Part shown: positions 35,857 through 45,517 of the stretch, one piece after another
How the letters are laid out: each line of letters starts with the position of its first letter
How positions within the stretch are numbered: position 1 is the first letter of the stretch
NCBI GenBank assembly: GCA_002337085.1
Contig: DDFH01000006.1
Span: 91,098 to 155,097, forward strand
Source of the DNA: Hyphomonadaceae bacterium UBA1933
Lineage (GTDB): Bacteria > Pseudomonadota > Alphaproteobacteria > Caulobacterales > Aquidulcibacteraceae
Length of the DNA stretch: 64,000 bases
Direction: 5' to 3'
Program-made: the position numbers and the translations under genes
Notes under the pieces: generated by a model
Databases searched by the model: none
Told to the model about the DNA's origin: nothing
The model's input: only the letters and a program-made list of their open reading frames with translations

Positions 35857-36342
35857 TTAAGCAACTTCTTTGGCTTGTTTACTGTCGTTATTTGCCGTTT
35901 TTTCGATTGTTGGCAAATTCTCAACATTACCAATTGAAATTTTGCGTGGCTTTGCCGCCTCAGGAATTTCGCGTTTAAGGTCAATTACTAAAAGACCATT
36001 TTCAAGATTTGCACCAACAACTTTCACATGGTCTGCAAGCTGGAAACGACGTTCAAATGCGCGTTCCGCAATACCGCGATGTAGATATTTGGTTTCTTCA
36101 ACATTTGCTGTTTTGTCACCCTTAACGGTTAAAAGACCTTCTTTAATTTCAATATCAAGGTCGTTTTGGGCAAAACCTGCAACCGCAATTTCAATGCGAT
36201 ATTGATCTTCATCAAACTGCATCACATTATAAGGCGGCCAATTTGGTGCCTGCTCTTGGCGTGCGGCGGTTTCGATAAGGTTTGCCATACGGTCAAAACC
36301 AACAATTGTTCTGTATAGTGGTGATAAATCAATATTTCTCAT
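35857..36342 (-). CDS. Small heat-shock protein, Hsp20/alpha-crystallin family
   Basis: A 161-residue IbpA-type holdase that binds unfolding proteins during stress. The start MRNIDLSPLYRTIVGFDRM is typical, and ATG at 36342 has GGAGAATCTT before it. The alpha-crystallin domain covers about residues 40-130, with the conserved AFERRFQLADHVKV segment and the GLLVIDLKREIPE stretch, which contains the I-x-I-type tail region. The frame is open to 36468, but that part is the leader, which looks like an RNA thermometer under a heat-shock promoter. Confidence 0.93.
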   Translation of the reverse strand: MRNIDLSPLYRTIVGFDRMANLIETAARQEQAPNWPPYNVMQFDEDQYRIEIAVAGFAQNDLDIEIKEGLLTVKGDKTANVEETKYLHRGIAERAFERRFQLADHVKVVGANLENGLLVIDLKREIPEAAKPRKISIGNVENLPTIEKTANNDSKQAKEVA

Positions 36343-36470
36343 AAGATTCTCCATTCTTAAGCAATCAAATGTGTCCAAAAGCCGCAAACGCGGAATTTGA
36401 ACGGGTTTCACTTTGTCACCATCCCAATAAGGCGATGATTTAAAAGTGTTTTTTCGCATCCAAAACAATT
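36343..36470 (-). promoter_or_regulatory. Candidate ROSE-type RNA thermometer in the hsp20 leader
   Basis: Just before the start, GATTGCT (36366-36360) faces GGAGAATC (36352-36345), which holds the Shine-Dalgarno. GATT/AATC pair, and TTGCT opposes GGAG, the hallmark of ROSE thermometers in alphaproteobacterial hsp20 leaders. A second hairpin CCGC-GTTT-GCGG lies at 36393-36382. ROSE elements melt with heat and free the ribosome site. The family match is by motif only. Confidence 0.65.
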
Positions 36471-36489
36471 CTGCAATGCGAATAAATTA

Positions 36490-36519
36490 AATAAAGGTAT
36501 TAAAAATGAGGCTTTCAAG
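36490..36519 (-). promoter_or_regulatory. Candidate heat-shock (sigma-32) promoter for hsp20
   Basis: On the minus strand CTTGAAA (36519-36513) is followed after 15 bases by CCTTTATT (36497-36490). These resemble the -35 and -10 boxes of sigma-32 promoters. The transcript would start near 36483 and have a leader of about 140 bases. Confidence 0.4.
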
Positions 36520-36643
36520 GGTCTGTTCATCAATTTGCTGAAAAATTTAATGTTTGTTTGCTTGAACCAATTCTCCAAAAAAGATAAACCATAACAGAAG
36601 GTTTCGAATAATTATTTTAATTGGCGAATTTTACCGCTTTTGG

Positions 36644-38797
36644 ATGGCGGCAAATCACGGGAGAATGCGTTTGCGTAAATATAAGGTTTCACATAACGCG
36701 AAGAAAAGTCTTCTGGCATCTTGTGCTTTGTTAATTTTACCGCTTTTTGCTTCTAATGTTGCATTGGCACAAAATGAAGATGAGCGCATGGCTTCAATTC
36801 CTGCTAATAATACTGCCCAAGCAGCGCCTCGTGTTACACTTAATGAAACCGACAAAATAAAGCTTCGCGCCGCCATCAATAGCAGCGTACGCGTTGAAGT
36901 GAATCGTGATAAATATCGCCACCCCGAACAAACAATCGAATTTTTTGGAATTAAACCCGATGCCACTGTTATAGAAATTTGGCCTGGTCAGGGGTGGTAC
37001 ACCTCTATTCTTGGGCCATATTTGAAAAGTGGTGGCGGGCATTTGGTCGCCGCAAATTTTGATACCACAACAACAAGTTCTGATTTGGTTCAAAAAGTTG
37101 TAGATAGCTTTAGGGATAAATTTTCATCCCACCCTGAGGTTTATGGAGATGTACAAATAGTTCCATTTGGCCCTCGTTCTGGGGCAATGGTTCCCGATGG
37201 TACGGCAGATGCTGTTTTAACATTCCGCAATATTCACAATTGGATGGCGCAAGGTTGGTCGGATAAAGCATTTGACGACTTTTACCGCGCCTTAAAACCC
37301 GGTGGTGTTTTAGGTATTGAAGAACACCGCGCAGATGAAGATACGCCACAAGACCCAATGGCTGCGGATGGTTACGTTCGCCAAGACTATGTAATCAGTC
37401 TTGCCAAAGATGCAGGGTTTGAGCTGATTGATAGCTCGGAAATTAATGCTAATACCAAAGACACAAAAGATCATCCATTTGGTGTTTGGACGCTTCCACC
37501 TGTATTACGCTCGTCCCCAATGGGGCAAGCACCAAATCCAAAATTTGATTCAAACCGCTATAATGCAATTGGCGAAAGCGATCGTATGACGCTTCTATTC
37601 CGCAAACCGTTGAAGGTTGATAAACCGCCGGTAATGGTTGAAAAATCTGGCCCGATTCCGATTCCGGTATTTTTTGGCGATAAAAAAGCAAAAAAAGGCA
37701 AATCTAATACCAAAACTGCTGTTGCAGATAATCCTATTAAAACAACTTTGAACCCTGTCGATAAAAAGGTAGAAGAAACAAGCGCTATTTCTAGCACCAT
37801 AGTAAAAGCACCAATTGCCGAAAAAGTTGAAACCAAAGCTTTGGTAATTAATGAAGCTGCAAAAACCGAAGAAGCAAAAGCCAAACCAGTTATTTTGACC
37901 AAGCCACCAAGCTGGGAAAAAAATGCGCCGAAACAAGAAACAGTTAAGGCGGATACCAATATTAAAACCACAATAGTTCAAGAAGCGCCAAAAGAAGAAA
38001 TAATTGTTGAAACCGCGAAAGCCAATCCTGAAACTCCTAACGCTAATAATAATGTGGCCAAACCGGAAATCCCTTTATTGCCGCCAACCATTATCACACA
38101 GGATAAGCCAGCAGAAATTTCACCAGACGTAAAAGCGCCAGAAGAACAAACAAAAGGCGTTGAACCAAAAGAAACCAAGGTTGACGCGGTTAATACTGCA
38201 AAAGAAGAAACATCAGTAGTTCACAAAAAGCCTGAAGTAAAAGCCGATGTAAAATCTAAAACTTCGACTAAAATCCCTGCTAAGACTGCGACAAAAACTA
38301 AGGCAGATACAAAAGATAAAACTATCAAAAATGATACTGTAACCAAAGGAACAAAAGGTAAAGCTGCCGCAAAAGTTAATAGTAAAGAAGATACAAAAAC
38401 CACCGCAAAGGGGGCAAAGGCAACCAATTCCAAAACAACGTCTAAAATCTCTGCGAAGAATACTGACAAAGCAGATGTAAAATCCAAACCATCTTCAAAA
38501 GCTGGCGCAAAAACCGCCAAGCCAGAAGAAAAAGCTACTAAACCAACAGCAAAAACCACAAAATCAAAAAATACTGGTAAATCTGGCACAAATGCTGATA
38601 GCAAAACCACAGATAAAAAGGCGGCTTCAAAAACTACTTCTAAAACCCCTTCTAAACCTGTGACAGGCAGCGAAAAGAAACCAGCAAGCAAGACTGATGC
38701 AAAGGCGAAAACCACCGCAAAGCCAGCAGCAAAACCGGCGACAAAATCAAAAAATACTAATGTTCCTGATTGGTCTGCACCAAAGAAACATAAATAA
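36644..38797 (+). CDS. Secreted methyltransferase-like protein with a long histone-like Lys/Ala/Thr tail
   Basis: A 717-residue two-part protein. A signal peptide (LLASCALLILPLFASNVALA) precedes a class I SAM-methyltransferase-like domain (about 60-325) with VIEIWPGQGWYTSILGPYL and LKPGGVLGIEEHRADED, as in the COG4798 type of predicted exported methyltransferases. Residues about 345-717 are low-complexity, rich in Lys, Thr, Ala, Pro and Glu, becoming strongly basic with KxTAK/KPAAK patterns as in histone H1-like proteins. Such a tail is not usual for COG4798. A periplasmic location for a SAM enzyme is puzzling, so the domain may bind another ligand. The start has a weak ribosome site; ATG at 36665 is an alternative. 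Its stop abuts that of the convergent gene. Confidence 0.8.
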   Translation: MAANHGRMRLRKYKVSHNAKKSLLASCALLILPLFASNVALAQNEDERMASIPANNTAQAAPRVTLNETDKIKLRAAINSSVRVEVNRDKYRHPEQTIEFFGIKPDATVIEIWPGQGWYTSILGPYLKSGGGHLVAANFDTTTTSSDLVQKVVDSFRDKFSSHPEVYGDVQIVPFGPRSGAMVPDGTADAVLTFRNIHNWMAQGWSDKAFDDFYRALKPGGVLGIEEHRADEDTPQDPMAADGYVRQDYVISLAKDAGFELIDSSEINANTKDTKDHPFGVWTLPPVLRSSPMGQAPNPKFDSNRYNAIGESDRMTLLFRKPLKVDKPPVMVEKSGPIPIPVFFGDKKAKKGKSNTKTAVADNPIKTTLNPVDKKVEETSAISSTIVKAPIAEKVETKALVINEAAKTEEAKAKPVILTKPPSWEKNAPKQETVKADTNIKTTIVQEAPKEEIIVETAKANPETPNANNNVAKPEIPLLPPTIITQDKPAEISPDVKAPEEQTKGVEPKETKVDAVNTAKEETSVVHKKPEVKADVKSKTSTKIPAKTATKTKADTKDKTIKNDTVTKGTKGKAAAKVNSKEDTKTTAKGAKATNSKTTSKISAKNTDKADVKSKPSSKAGAKTAKPEEKATKPTAKTTKSKNTGKSGTNADSKTTDKKAASKTTSKTPSKPVTGSEKKPASKTDAKAKTTAKPAAKPATKSKNTNVPDWSAPKKHK

Positions 38798-41152
38798 TTA
38801 TTTTTTCTTTAGCAGGTTTTCGTAATAGTCACGCTCGTCACTATCACCGTCGGGGTTTGATAATTTTTCGCGTAGGGTTTTTATAATATCGCGCACGCGA
38901 TTCTTATCTTGATTTGGTGGGATTTTGGTCTTTTCACCCTTACCATTTGCGCTTTTACCATTATTGCTTTGATCGGCCGCACGGCCCAATGGGTCTTTAT
39001 TATCGCTATTATCCTGATTTTGATCCGCACTTTGTTTTAGGTTTTGTAACGCCTGTGCTTGTTCCTTTAACGCACCTTGTAAATCACCATTTTTAAGTGC
39101 CTGTTCGGCGTTTTGCATATTTTGTTGTGCGGCACTAAGCGCGTCGTCATTACTGCCATGCTTTAATATCTCAAGACTTTGTTCCAATGCCTTTTGTTTT
39201 TGCGCCAATTCTTCACTGGATTTTGGGTTTTTATTATTGGGTGATAAGGCACTATTGGTCTCGTCCATTAAATCGCGCTGCTGATTTACTAAATCAGATG
39301 GGCTAGTGTTTCCTTCGCCACCACCTTGCTTACTTACACTTAAATTCTGCATCAATTCATCTAATTGATCCAATTGGGACAAGGCATCATCGCTATTGCC
39401 ATTTTTAGCGTTTTCCTCAATATCATCCATCATTTTTTGCAAATTAGACCCGCTTAGATTGGTTTTATCTTCAACCTCCATATCACCACTATCACCATTC
39501 TGCTGTGATAGTTCCGCAATATGTTGGGCGATTGCATTATTTAATTCCTGACGTAGCTGGCTTAATTCCTCTTGGCTTGCACCATTTTGAATTGCTTGTT
39601 TGAGTTTTTGGATGGCGTCACTTACTTTTGATTTTGTATCTTGAGAATCACTTATTGATTGTTGCAATATTTCCCATAATATCCCTGCCGCTTTGTGGGC
39701 TTCATTAATATTTCTCGCCCCTTCTAATGTGGCAAGCGTATATGAAATGCCATTTTGATATAGAATTGGCAATTCAAGGTTTTTGGCATTATTAATCCCA
39801 TCCAATAATGCATATGCCTTTTTAATATCTTTTGGCGCTGCACCTATATAATCACTGGCATCAATATTATCACCGTTAATATTGGCAAAGTTAAACAATG
39901 GCGATTTATATGGGTGCGTTTCACGCAAAATCATAAGCCGTATTTCCGCAATGGCGCGTGAAAAATCATTTGAAAAAACTGGCAGCGGTACATTGATTAA
40001 TTTAATTTGCGAGCGGGCAGTTTTATTATCACTATTGGCAATTTCTATCCACGCCCGTGCATCATAACCAACAAGCGGGCTTTCTGCGGTTGGAATTATA
40101 ATGTTATTTTCACCACTATTAATATCTTTTATATTTATTTCATGGGTTGAAATTATTTCATTGCCGTTAATTTTGCCCTTTAAAACCAATTGCGCGCGAT
40201 CAACCGCTTTTTTATCATTAATTGTAAAATGGGCGGCAATTGAATTTGTACCAACCGGATTAAAATCAATCTTGCCTTTAAAATGCGGAATTGGTGGTTT
40301 GATAATTTCTATTTGCCATTTTTTGCGTATGCCAAAATACTTTAATTTCAAAGTCCCTGAATTATTGATTATAATATTGGTTTGAAACTTACCATCCGTA
40401 ACTTTTTCTAACTTTTTTTCCTTGCCATCGAACGTAATTTTGGGGGCAAATTTCGCGCCATTAACTTCTATTTCAACCTCGCTACCATCTTTTATTTGGT
40501 TATTTTTGGCTTCTAATGGAATTATTGCACCCTGATTATCCTTTACCACAACCCAGGCATTAATAGATTTTGGCGCGCCGCCAAAATATACCGCGAAATC
40601 TGGCTTTAATACTGGTAATGAGTTTTTATAATCAATCCCAACAATCATAAACGCCAATGAAAGCGCGGTAATCAATAATTTATCAGCCGTCAAAAGACGC
40701 GGGAAATAAATTCGTGGCTTGATTTTTATTTGCCCTATACGTTCAATTTCATAAAGCCATAAATTTTTGTCACCATTTAATGGTCGGCTCCCTATAATTG
40801 ATAATGGCGAAATTGCTGTAAGGTTATAATGCTTTTCAAAAAGAGTTTCGGCAAATTCATATTTGAACGGGGCAATATTTCGGATTTTCTTTACAAAAAT
40901 ATATAGTGCGATAGTGTATCCCACGACCATTATTGTCGTTGAAAAAATTGAATATACGCTATCTGATATTGGAAATAGCTTTAAAATCGGAATAAAGGCA
41001 GCAACAGAAAGAATTAAAAGCAATGGTAATAGCAATGTACGAACCATTGACCAAAGATTTTCTATAAAAATAATCTTATCTATTTCCTTGCGGGCAAGGG
41101 TTTCAAAAGTTTTTACGCCATTAAATTCATCATTGCCGGCAATTTGGTTCAT
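38798..41152 (-). CDS. TIGR02302/DUF4175-family membrane protein
   Basis: A 784-residue protein of an alphaproteobacteria-specific family of unknown function. Two hydrophobic segments lie at about 35-80 and one near 160-180. A large extracytoplasmic region follows with Ig-like stretches (about 200-400). The C-terminal third is helical and Gln/Asn-rich with many AQ/LQ repeats (ALKNGDLQGALKEQAQALQN), suggesting coiled coils. The family is often near lysA/pgm-type genes; here it follows an LhgO-like oxidase, overlapping its stop by 4 bases (ATGA). Its stop directly abuts that of the histone-tailed methyltransferase. Confidence 0.85.
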   Translation of the reverse strand: MNQIAGNDEFNGVKTFETLARKEIDKIIFIENLWSMVRTLLLPLLLILSVAAFIPILKLFPISDSVYSIFSTTIMVVGYTIALYIFVKKIRNIAPFKYEFAETLFEKHYNLTAISPLSIIGSRPLNGDKNLWLYEIERIGQIKIKPRIYFPRLLTADKLLITALSLAFMIVGIDYKNSLPVLKPDFAVYFGGAPKSINAWVVVKDNQGAIIPLEAKNNQIKDGSEVEIEVNGAKFAPKITFDGKEKKLEKVTDGKFQTNIIINNSGTLKLKYFGIRKKWQIEIIKPPIPHFKGKIDFNPVGTNSIAAHFTINDKKAVDRAQLVLKGKINGNEIISTHEINIKDINSGENNIIIPTAESPLVGYDARAWIEIANSDNKTARSQIKLINVPLPVFSNDFSRAIAEIRLMILRETHPYKSPLFNFANINGDNIDASDYIGAAPKDIKKAYALLDGINNAKNLELPILYQNGISYTLATLEGARNINEAHKAAGILWEILQQSISDSQDTKSKVSDAIQKLKQAIQNGASQEELSQLRQELNNAIAQHIAELSQQNGDSGDMEVEDKTNLSGSNLQKMMDDIEENAKNGNSDDALSQLDQLDELMQNLSVSKQGGGEGNTSPSDLVNQQRDLMDETNSALSPNNKNPKSSEELAQKQKALEQSLEILKHGSNDDALSAAQQNMQNAEQALKNGDLQGALKEQAQALQNLKQSADQNQDNSDNKDPLGRAADQSNNGKSANGKGEKTKIPPNQDKNRVRDIIKTLREKLSNPDGDSDERDYYENLLKKK

Positions 41153-42246
41153 TGCAGTTTTTCCGCAATATATTCACCAATTGCCATTGATGAGGTAAGC
41201 CCTGGGCTATCGATACCAAATAGACAGACCAAACCATCAAGCCCGTGAGTATCATGAAATAAAATTCGAAAATCTTCAAAATCATGAAGTGAATTACCAA
41301 TTTTTGGTCTGATGCCTGCATAATCAGGTGATAATAGTTTTTCATCAACCTGCGGCCAATATTGTCGTATAGAATTGGCAAACTTAACACGCTTGTCTTC
41401 ATCGACATGATAATCGATTGTTTTGCTTTCTTCCATATCAGGACCAAAGCGGGCATGCCCCGCTGCATCAGGCGTTAAATGTATGCCAAGCGCCGTTGAA
41501 GTAGGTAATGGGTATATAAGCCGACCAAAAGGGGCTTTGCCCATATATCGGAAATAATTCCCTTTGCCATAGCGCATTTTTGGCACAAATTTTTCCAAAC
41601 CAATCACGCGTCGCGCCACATCTTCTGACCATAGTCCAGCACTAAGAATTAGTGTATTTGCGGTGATTACGGTTGGGCTTTGACCACCCGATTTAATATG
41701 CCAAACCCCATTTTTTCTTTCGGCACTTTCAAATGGGGTTCCTTTAACCAAAAACCCGCCATTATCCTCAATATCCCCTAAAAAACCAAGCATCATGGAA
41801 TGAGAATCAACAATGCCAGAAGTTGGCGAAAATATTGCCGCAACGGCATTTAATGCGGTTTCATGTGACTTCACACGCGCACCATCCCAAATTTCAAGCC
41901 CCGGCACGCCATTATCATTGCCTTTTTGCAAGATAGATTCGAGACCTGCAATTTCATTGTCGTTTGTAGCAACAATAAATTTGGTAATTGGGTTTGCCAT
42001 TATGCCACGTGGCGTGCAATAATCATAAATCATGCGATTGCCACGCACACAAAAGCGCGCCTTTAAAGTATTTTTGGGATAATACATTCCGGCGTGAATA
42101 ACCTCGGAATTGCGGGAAGACGTTTCTTCGCCAAAGCCGTGGTTTTTTTCAAGCACAATAACGCTTTGCCCGCCTAGCGCCAATGCACGACCTACACCAA
42201 GCCCAACAATCCCCGCACCAATTATGCAAACGTCAATATCCGCCAT
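41149..42246 (-). CDS. FAD-dependent oxidoreductase, L-2-hydroxyglutarate oxidase-like
   Basis: A 365-residue DAO-fold flavoprotein. DVCIIGAGIVGLGVGRALAL is the FAD-binding motif, ETSSRNSEVIHAGMYYP is typical of LhgO, and GIDSPGLTSSMAIGEYIAEKL closes the protein. LhgO oxidises L-2-hydroxyglutarate to 2-oxoglutarate at the membrane; the exact substrate is inferred. The frame begins at a TTG at 42261, but ATG at 42246 (MADIDV) is the likely start. It overlaps the downstream TIGR02302 gene by 4 bases. Confidence 0.85.
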   Translation of the reverse strand: MADIDVCIIGAGIVGLGVGRALALGGQSVIVLEKNHGFGEETSSRNSEVIHAGMYYPKNTLKARFCVRGNRMIYDYCTPRGIMANPITKFIVATNDNEIAGLESILQKGNDNGVPGLEIWDGARVKSHETALNAVAAIFSPTSGIVDSHSMMLGFLGDIEDNGGFLVKGTPFESAERKNGVWHIKSGGQSPTVITANTLILSAGLWSEDVARRVIGLEKFVPKMRYGKGNYFRYMGKAPFGRLIYPLPTSTALGIHLTPDAAGHARFGPDMEESKTIDYHVDEDKRVKFANSIRQYWPQVDEKLLSPDYAGIRPKIGNSLHDFEDFRILFHDTHGLDGLVCLFGIDSPGLTSSMAIGEYIAEKLQ

Positions 42247-42299
42247 ATGGCAAGCTACCAATTAATAACCATCAATTCAATTATTAATTACCAATATAA

Positions 42300-45071
42300 T
42301 TACCCATGCGCACCAAAATAATTGGCGATTGAAACCGAAATCCGCACGCATAAACGATAGGCGGTTTCAATCTGATCAAAGTAAAGGCGGTTTATTTCTT
42401 CATATGCCTGCTCATTGTCTTTTGGATAATCGGAAGGCGCCTTTATTGAAAAATCGCTCAATGACGGTGCATGCAATGGGAATGCAGCGCGCAAAAGCCT
42501 TAGGGCATCATCAATACGCAGTGTGAAAATCATTTCCAAAATATCATCACGGCTTATGTCATTGCGTCTTGAGAATTGCGGTATTTGCACTGCACGAAGG
42601 AACATATGCTGCATCAATGCCAAACGAAGTGCATGTAAAACACCCATCGAGCGACGCGTGTCTTCGCGCCCTTTTTCAACCCGATCACCATCAACCAGTG
42701 CGAATATTTGATGAAGCCGCAGAGCATCAACCCGCAATGAAGATGCAAGGCGACGAAACTCACCAGGGCGATCATCTTTTTCAAGCTGTTCAGACAGGGC
42801 AAGGAAGGCGTTTTCAAGCTCTTTTTCCTGCCCGCGATATGGGCGGGTCGCCCAATAAGCACAATTGAATAATTCGCCATATGCCGCCAGTGATTTAATA
42901 CTGGCCAGAGTATTTGATGCCTGCAACATTCGCAAAATTGACTGACCACGTTCAGATTTTTTCAATAAATCCGCAATAGCTTCAAGATCAAATTTTGCCG
43001 CCGTGCCAACACCTGCAAGTAAATTTACTGGATAACCCAACTGCTGCAACACCGCATTATGGGGAATGGCGCGAATTTGGCGCAAACTCATATCCCTATC
43101 GGCGGCAATATCTGATTGACGGCGTGATTTACGTGAGCCAGTTTCTTTTAAAAGCCCAAGGCCAAAAGAAGTAATGGCACGTGAATAATGGCTAGTTTCC
43201 ATAAATTCGCGCTGAACCCGCCTTATGCCACGATAAAAATCAAGGCTTAGATCCGTGCGGGTATAGAATGGGTCATTAACTTTTTCTATTGGCTTGGTTT
43301 CAACCTCGGCAATACGAACCAAGGTGGCAAGTGCAAGTTCTGGCGTGCGGAAGAATAAGTAACCATCGCCCCCTTGGAAACTTACTTCAAGCCTTGTGCC
43401 AATATTGCGCGATGCAAATTGATAACGCGCCCAATGCGACATGTTATAATAAAGCCTGTCATACATTGATACTGGGTGCGCGCCGCGCCCCATTGATTCA
43501 CCGTGTGTGTTGAAAATTAATGCCTCAACATCATCCAAATCATGCTTTGCCATTATGCGGGCGAGACGACCGTGAAGACGCTCAATCGCAAGACTTGCCG
43601 GAATTTGCCCAACAAAACGACCAGCATCAGAAAAGCCAGTTTGAATTGCCACCAAGCCACGCTTAATCGCATATTGGCGATAATTTACATCACCCAAAAG
43701 CGCATCAAGGAAACGCGCACCATGTTCCATTGCGGTTTCGGTTTCAAACAATGGGGAAATATCAATTTTTTCCTCAATCCCGAAAAGACGTGCAAAGTAA
43801 AGGGCGATTAAAACGGTTTGTGGTTGTTCACATTCGGCAATCAAAAGACGGATTGGATTATCGGCATCAATGTGATTGAAAATCTGTACCATTGCCAAAA
43901 ATTGCCGCAATGCAGTTGTCGTTTCAATTGCCAAAGATGCAAAGTTGGTACGAAGTGGTTTTAAGTTTCTTATCATCTCATCAAGCTGTTTGATGGTCGA
44001 TTGTGATGATAATTCGCCTGTTTCTTCTTGTGGGAAGTGGCGGCGGATGGCGTTATTTAATTGCGCGGCATTAAGGCGGAAATGAATCTGCCCCACACCC
44101 AAACCTTCGGAACGCATGGTCGATGCAAAGGCCAAAAGTTTAACTGCATCCTTTTGGTTTTTATCACGCGCCAAGGCTTCGATTTCAGCGATAATATCCT
44201 TTAAGCTAAGGATTTTGTCCGCATTTTCTTCATCAATTTTATTAGCAACATCAGAAAGAACAGCCGGATCGGTAAGGTTTTGTTTGAAAAGCAACAAAAT
44301 CTCATCATTATATTGCAACGCGGCCTCTAACCGCGTAGCAACTTCATCAAGCCTAAGCTCTCTTGCCTTGGCAACATAATTTGCCAATTTGATTGATTTT
44401 TCTTTCAGGCGATAAGAAAATGAAGTTGACCACGAAATATCGGTGCGCCCGTCCATGTCATAACCAACCCAGGTTGCAAATTTAAATGGCTTTGCACAAA
44501 GCTTGTGAAACTCTTCTGGGTAATGTTTGGCGGCGATTTCATAAATAATCTCGGTTAATGCATCGCGGGCAGCATGCGCCTTTGACAAAGTTGCCATAGC
44601 TTCATCGTGCTCGTAATCAAGGGTGATATTATCATTTTCAGTGGCGAAAATACAAACTGCCTTATCAACTTCACCAGAGCTTGCGGCATGGGCAACCGAA
44701 TCCGCCTCTAATTTATTTAAAAGAAATGTCGGGTGCGCAGTGAAAACATTGGTCAAAAGTGGGCGGGACCAAAATTTTGCAAATTGCGCAAAGTCACGTT
44801 CAGTGGTTGAATTAATAACCAATTCTTTGAAATGGGAAAGGTTGCTTTTGATAGCCACGGGGGCAATAAGGTTTTGCAAACGATGCGCACGATTTTGTAA
44901 AGCTTCGCATTCAAGCTCTCGTATATATGTTTCGATAGTTTTTAAATCGGTTTCGCCAACCTCGATTTTACGCGATAATTCCAATGATAATTGAAATACC
45001 GGATTAAATAGCGGGGTCGCAGTGGTAAGTTTGTGCAATTCCTTGAGGCGGGCTTTGAAACCATCAATCAT
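42300..45071 (-). CDS. ppc: Divergent phosphoenolpyruvate carboxylase
   Basis: A 923-residue member of the PEP carboxylase family, which makes oxaloacetate from PEP and bicarbonate. The catalytic His113 is kept in NVFTAHPTF, and WVGYDMDGRTDISW matches the GGDRDGNP region. Other key loops differ: the FHGRGG(S/T)(V/I)GRGG loop is replaced by NTHGESMGRGAHP, the GYSDSxKDAG motif by TGFSDAGRFVG, and the TEQGE motif by FQGGDGY. Overall length and order follow the family. Anaplerotic activity is plausible, but catalysis or control may be altered. It stands alone, 53 bases from the LhgO-like gene. Confidence 0.82.
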   Translation of the reverse strand: MIDGFKARLKELHKLTTATPLFNPVFQLSLELSRKIEVGETDLKTIETYIRELECEALQNRAHRLQNLIAPVAIKSNLSHFKELVINSTTERDFAQFAKFWSRPLLTNVFTAHPTFLLNKLEADSVAHAASSGEVDKAVCIFATENDNITLDYEHDEAMATLSKAHAARDALTEIIYEIAAKHYPEEFHKLCAKPFKFATWVGYDMDGRTDISWSTSFSYRLKEKSIKLANYVAKARELRLDEVATRLEAALQYNDEILLLFKQNLTDPAVLSDVANKIDEENADKILSLKDIIAEIEALARDKNQKDAVKLLAFASTMRSEGLGVGQIHFRLNAAQLNNAIRRHFPQEETGELSSQSTIKQLDEMIRNLKPLRTNFASLAIETTTALRQFLAMVQIFNHIDADNPIRLLIAECEQPQTVLIALYFARLFGIEEKIDISPLFETETAMEHGARFLDALLGDVNYRQYAIKRGLVAIQTGFSDAGRFVGQIPASLAIERLHGRLARIMAKHDLDDVEALIFNTHGESMGRGAHPVSMYDRLYYNMSHWARYQFASRNIGTRLEVSFQGGDGYLFFRTPELALATLVRIAEVETKPIEKVNDPFYTRTDLSLDFYRGIRRVQREFMETSHYSRAITSFGLGLLKETGSRKSRRQSDIAADRDMSLRQIRAIPHNAVLQQLGYPVNLLAGVGTAAKFDLEAIADLLKKSERGQSILRMLQASNTLASIKSLAAYGELFNCAYWATRPYRGQEKELENAFLALSEQLEKDDRPGEFRRLASSLRVDALRLHQIFALVDGDRVEKGREDTRRSMGVLHALRLALMQHMFLRAVQIPQFSRRNDISRDDILEMIFTLRIDDALRLLRAAFPLHAPSLSDFSIKAPSDYPKDNEQAYEEINRLYFDQIETAYRLCVRISVSIANYFGAHG

Positions 45072-45235
45072 GTTGTGTCTCTCACAATATTATAATTAAT
45101 TATCAATTCCCCAGTAATCATGCTTATAGAGGATAATTTTATAAACTAAATATTTTTATCAGTTTATTTCAGTGATACTTATTTCTTTTTTATCAACAAT
45201 GCCTAAATTATACACATATTGAGGAGTTTTTATTT

Positions 45236-45517
45236 ATGGGACCAGTTCAGTGGATTGTGTACAATGTCTTGAGTTTATATTGGTGGGTGATTTTGGTTGA
45301 TGTCATCCTTAGTTGGCTCATTGCATTTGACGTTGTAAATACACGCAATAAATTTATTGGCACAATTGCCGATGTTACCAATCGCTTAACCGCACCAGTT
45401 TTAAATCCACTTCGTAAAATCATTCCGCCGATTGGTGGTCTTGACTTGTCACCATTGGTGTTGATTTTCGGTATGCAATTCTTGCAAAGATATGTTGTGC
45501 CGCTTATTCCTATTTAA
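45236..45517 (+). CDS. YggT family membrane protein
   Basis: A 93-residue inner-membrane protein of the YggT family with two hydrophobic hairpin segments (LYWWVILVDVILSWLIAFDV and LSPLVLIFGMQFLQ) and the conserved APVLNPLRKIIPPIGGLDLSP. The family is linked to osmotic and membrane functions and division-related clusters, without a settled biochemical role. GAGGAG precedes the ATG. Its stop overlaps the ATG of the DUF167 gene by one base, the standard pairing. Confidence 0.9.
   Translation: MGPVQWIVYNVLSLYWWVILVDVILSWLIAFDVVNTRNKFIGTIADVTNRLTAPVLNPLRKIIPPIGGLDLSPLVLIFGMQFLQRYVVPLIPI

Noticed and set aside
36343..36468. N-terminal extension of hsp20
   Set aside because: The ATG at 36342 has a strong ribosome site and the known N terminus; the extension coincides with the thermometer-like leader.
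38221..38715. Hydrophobic frame opposite the histone-like tail
   Set aside because: It is the complement of a Lys/Ala/Thr-rich low-complexity region, which always gives a Phe/Val/Leu-rich shadow.
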